The position numbers and the translations under genes are program-made. A DNA stretch of 64,000 bases from Diadophis punctatus similis (Eukaryota; Chordata; Lepidosauria; Squamata; Dipsadidae), in NCBI GenBank assembly GCA_023053685.1, contig JALIGW010000005.1:34714480-34778479 (forward strand). Reading direction: 5' to 3'. Positions within the stretch are counted from its first letter, which is position 1, and every line of letters starts with the position of its first letter. The notes beneath the pieces were generated by a model. The model did not search any database. It worked only from the letters and a program-made list of their open reading frames with translations, and was not told the DNA's origin. Positions 61,700 through 64,000 of this stretch are shown here, piece after piece.

Positions 61700-62165
61700 G
61701 AAACAAACAAAAAAATAAGTATTCCAATGCCTCACTTAGTTTAGAGAGGAAAAAGCTGATAGTAATAGGAAATGTTATTGCATTTGCTTTGCATTGTTGG
61801 GTTGGCTTGCATCAAACCGTCCATTGCGCCAATTTAATAAAACAATTACATTTGAGATGATTCCTCTTTCCAAATTTTCTAATGCAGATATCTTCACAAA
61901 TATGAGTTTGAAGATGCCTGCCAAATGCACATATGAGTAATACCATTTCAAGCTGCAGGTGGCTTAAGCACTACCTTCTTTCCTGCACTTTCACTGCTGA
62001 TTACTCCTGGCGATGGGAGATTACAAGGCAGAAGCAATTTCTGAAGTCATGTAGTGTATTTAGTTTGACAGTAAGCAGACCTATTCACCCTTCTAGCAGA
62101 CGTTTCAATCTGAGAGGAGCATTCATGCGTGGTAGGTGTGTTGTCTGTCTGTATATGAACATGAG
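61700..62165. other. candidate conserved non-coding element
   Basis: Balanced, non-repetitive block with TTTGCTTTGCATTGTTGGG, CCATTGCGCCAATTTAATAA, AAGCTGCAGGTGGCTTAAGC and TTACTCCTGGCGATGGGAGA. Frames here are short and show no domain. Texture only; not aligned. Confidence 0.3.
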
Positions 62166-62929
62166 ATTCAAAAGAGAAACATAATACTAGAGAATTGGCT
62201 GGATTCGTAATATGTTTTGGAGTGACTTCATGTTATGAAAGAGAAAAAAACCCTGAAACTGAATGTTGGAAGTAATTCATAAGGTGTAATAAGAATAGAT
62301 ATTATTTAATAGAGTTTTATTTCTTTTTTCTGTATTGTTTGTAAGGTATTTCATTTCAGGTATTTCTTATTCAATGGAAACTATTAAATAATAGAAAGCT
62401 CAGCTTTTAAACTTTTAATCTCCTGATTAATCTCCTGTTTAGATTACTTGATAGAGCCTGGAAAACACCCACCCCCCCAAATTTATCACAGAAGTTAGTA
62501 TTACAATTTCTGGACAAAGAATTCCAAGCAAAAAATTCCAGGCTGGGTAAATTGACATTACATATTCTCCCTCTATACAGAGAAGGGACTGGACAAAATT
62601 CAAAGATAAAGCCAGCCTGTTTTTCCAGCTAAATCTTGGATTTAAATCAAAATTTTGTTGTTCAGGTCCCAAAATTTCAAGCAAAGACTTCAAACAGTTC
62701 TGGGATTAAAAAAAATTAGATTAGAGCTTCTAAAACCTCAAATGACTCCCAAAAGACATAAAAGAAATATTTAAAACGAACTTTATTTAGTGCTTATCCA
62801 GAGTTTTGCAGCCCAGCAACAATAACCCTAATTTAGATGCAACTCTAAAGTGTTGTAATGAAGTGACTGAATGCCTCCTACATCTAGATATAAGGTAAAC
62901 AGTTTTATTAATATTAGTTGACTATTAGG

Positions 62930-63260
62930 CCTTCTAGTTTTAATGGTTACAGTGTGTGCCCTAAGCTCTGCAGGCTCTCTTGAGTACAGGCTTCAACAAT
63001 TAAGTGCCTGTGAGGATAATTATGGTCACTAAAGATAAAAGGAGGTCATGTCATAATGAAGAGTTTGGAGAGTTCAAAACTGCATTTTTACAGCTGTTTG
63101 GGTCCTTTCATTTCCCTGAGCCAGTTAAGTATATCTGAGATGCTTTCTTTAAATTGCAGAAACAGCAATAAGAGCTTTGACAATGTGTTCCCCCCTCTGA
63201 CTGCACAATGCCTTAGTTCAAATCTTGTATCTGTTTCAGAGTATTGATCCTATGAAGTCA
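62930..63260. other. candidate conserved non-coding element
   Basis: Non-repetitive block with CAACAATTAAGTGCCTGTGA, GGATAATTATGGTCAC and ACAGCTGTTTGGGTCC, distinct from the AT-rich flanks. Texture only. Confidence 0.28.
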
Positions 63261-63789
63261 TTTCTTTAGACAGTTCTATAGTATGCCATGATATAAGAAC
63301 TGCTGTCTTATCAGGAATCAATGCTTTTAGATGCTTTGTTTCATCTGTTGAAAAGAGGCTATTTGACCTGTGTTGGTAAGACACTGGGCTGCAAGTCCAT
63401 CAGATTTAATCAGTCAAGCAGGAGTGAACTTGTATGGTAAAGAGGGAAGTTTCAGATTTAGAAAGAAAAGGAACTAGTAAACTGGGACTGCAGCTTGGCC
63501 AGATAGCCGTCAGAAGGGCACCGTTACAGTTTGAGGACAATGTATTTTATTAACAATGTTTGTATCCCTCTTTTAATTAAAAGAATTCTAAAAGTGAAGT
63601 TGACTTGCTGCAACTAATAAAAATTGTGTATCCTTACAAGCACTGATTGTTGAGCGGTTTTTCTTTTTTTCTTACAATATCCTAGGATGCTGTTTTAACC
63701 AAGGACACTTCCACAGGAGGATTCTACTCCAGATTTCTCTGTCCTTAGGGCATCATGTGCTTTGGTAGATGAATGTAGCTTTCTTTCAC

Positions 63790-64000
63790 TGACACAAGAG
63801 GCACCACAAACCTTAATTGTCTTCTTTGATAAAATGACTAAATTAGTGGATCAGGGAAATGCTGTGGGTATAGACTATACTTTGACTTCAATAAGGCATT
63901 TGACAAAGTAGATCACAGCCTATTTCTCGATAAGATAGAACAATGTGTACCACCACCAAATGTGTTCACAGTTGTCTGACGAGCCACAATCAGAGTATAG
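63790..64000 (+). mobile_element. CR1/L3 reverse transcriptase fragment running off the window
   Basis: CTTTGATAAAATGACTAAATT, GTGGATCAGGGAAATGCTGT, CTTCAATAAGGCATTTGACA and AAGTAGATCACAGCC correspond to the CR1 palm region (FFDKVTKLVDQ...SKAFDKVDH) at 27640-27740. Small deletions break the frame. The element continues beyond 64000. Confidence 0.8.

Overview
The window is vertebrate nuclear DNA and almost certainly from a squamate reptile, most likely a snake. The evidence is twofold. Spliced exons of a vertebrate gene are spread over about 15 kb with GT/AG introns. The repeats are a squamate set: CR1/L3-type LINEs ending in (TTCTA)n, L2-like LINEs, a tRNA-headed SINE with GCTATT-type or ATTT-type tails, and several hAT MITEs. 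The (TTCTA)n-tailed CR1 elements are a known hallmark of snake genomes. Species-level assignment is not possible by eye.

The only host gene I can support is the 3' part of XPNPEP1 (cytosolic X-prolyl aminopeptidase 1) on the + strand. Six coding exons (2258-2318, 8038-8107, 9306-9479, 10034-10110, 11533-11631, 17485-17613) join in phase. They encode 202 residues, equivalent to residues 422-623 of the human enzyme. Four of the five metal ligands (D426, H489, E523, E537) lie in the window at exactly those positions; D415 must be upstream. The remainder, from about 17.8 kb to the end, looks intergenic.

Region by region. 0-17.6 kb: XPNPEP1 exons and introns. The introns carry a fold-back hAT MITE (21-155), a retroposed fragment with a 13-bp target duplication (2443-3161), a nearly full-length L2-like LINE (4081-7362), a hAT MITE (10212-10397), an antisense L1-like non-autonomous element with a 15-bp target duplication (12797-16309) split by a 1.4-kb hAT transposon with a perfect 8-bp duplication (14200-15574), and an LTR-like block (16462-17130). 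17.6-32 kb: 3' flank, an old CR1 piece, a TA-flanked MITE, a 2.5-kb GC-rich hAT relative with nested SINE and LINE ends, a truncated CR1 with a long (TTCTA)n array, and the C-terminal part of another LINE. 32-38 kb: a near full-length antisense CR1 whose ORF1 esterase domain is split by a sense L2-like LINE. 38-60 kb: SINEs, MITEs, a hAT transposase remnant (52.4-54.3 kb) and simple repeats. 44 kb, 50.7-51.4 kb and 61.7-63.3 kb: non-repetitive blocks whose texture suggests conserved non-coding elements.

No bacterial-type systems, CRISPR arrays, rRNA or functional tRNA genes were seen. The most informative observations are archaeological: a single 19-bp tandem duplication that frameshifts an otherwise nearly intact LINE, dated nesting of elements, an autonomous/non-autonomous hAT pairing, and two LINE clades sharing the same pentamer tail. 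Coordinates of element ends without target duplications are approximate.
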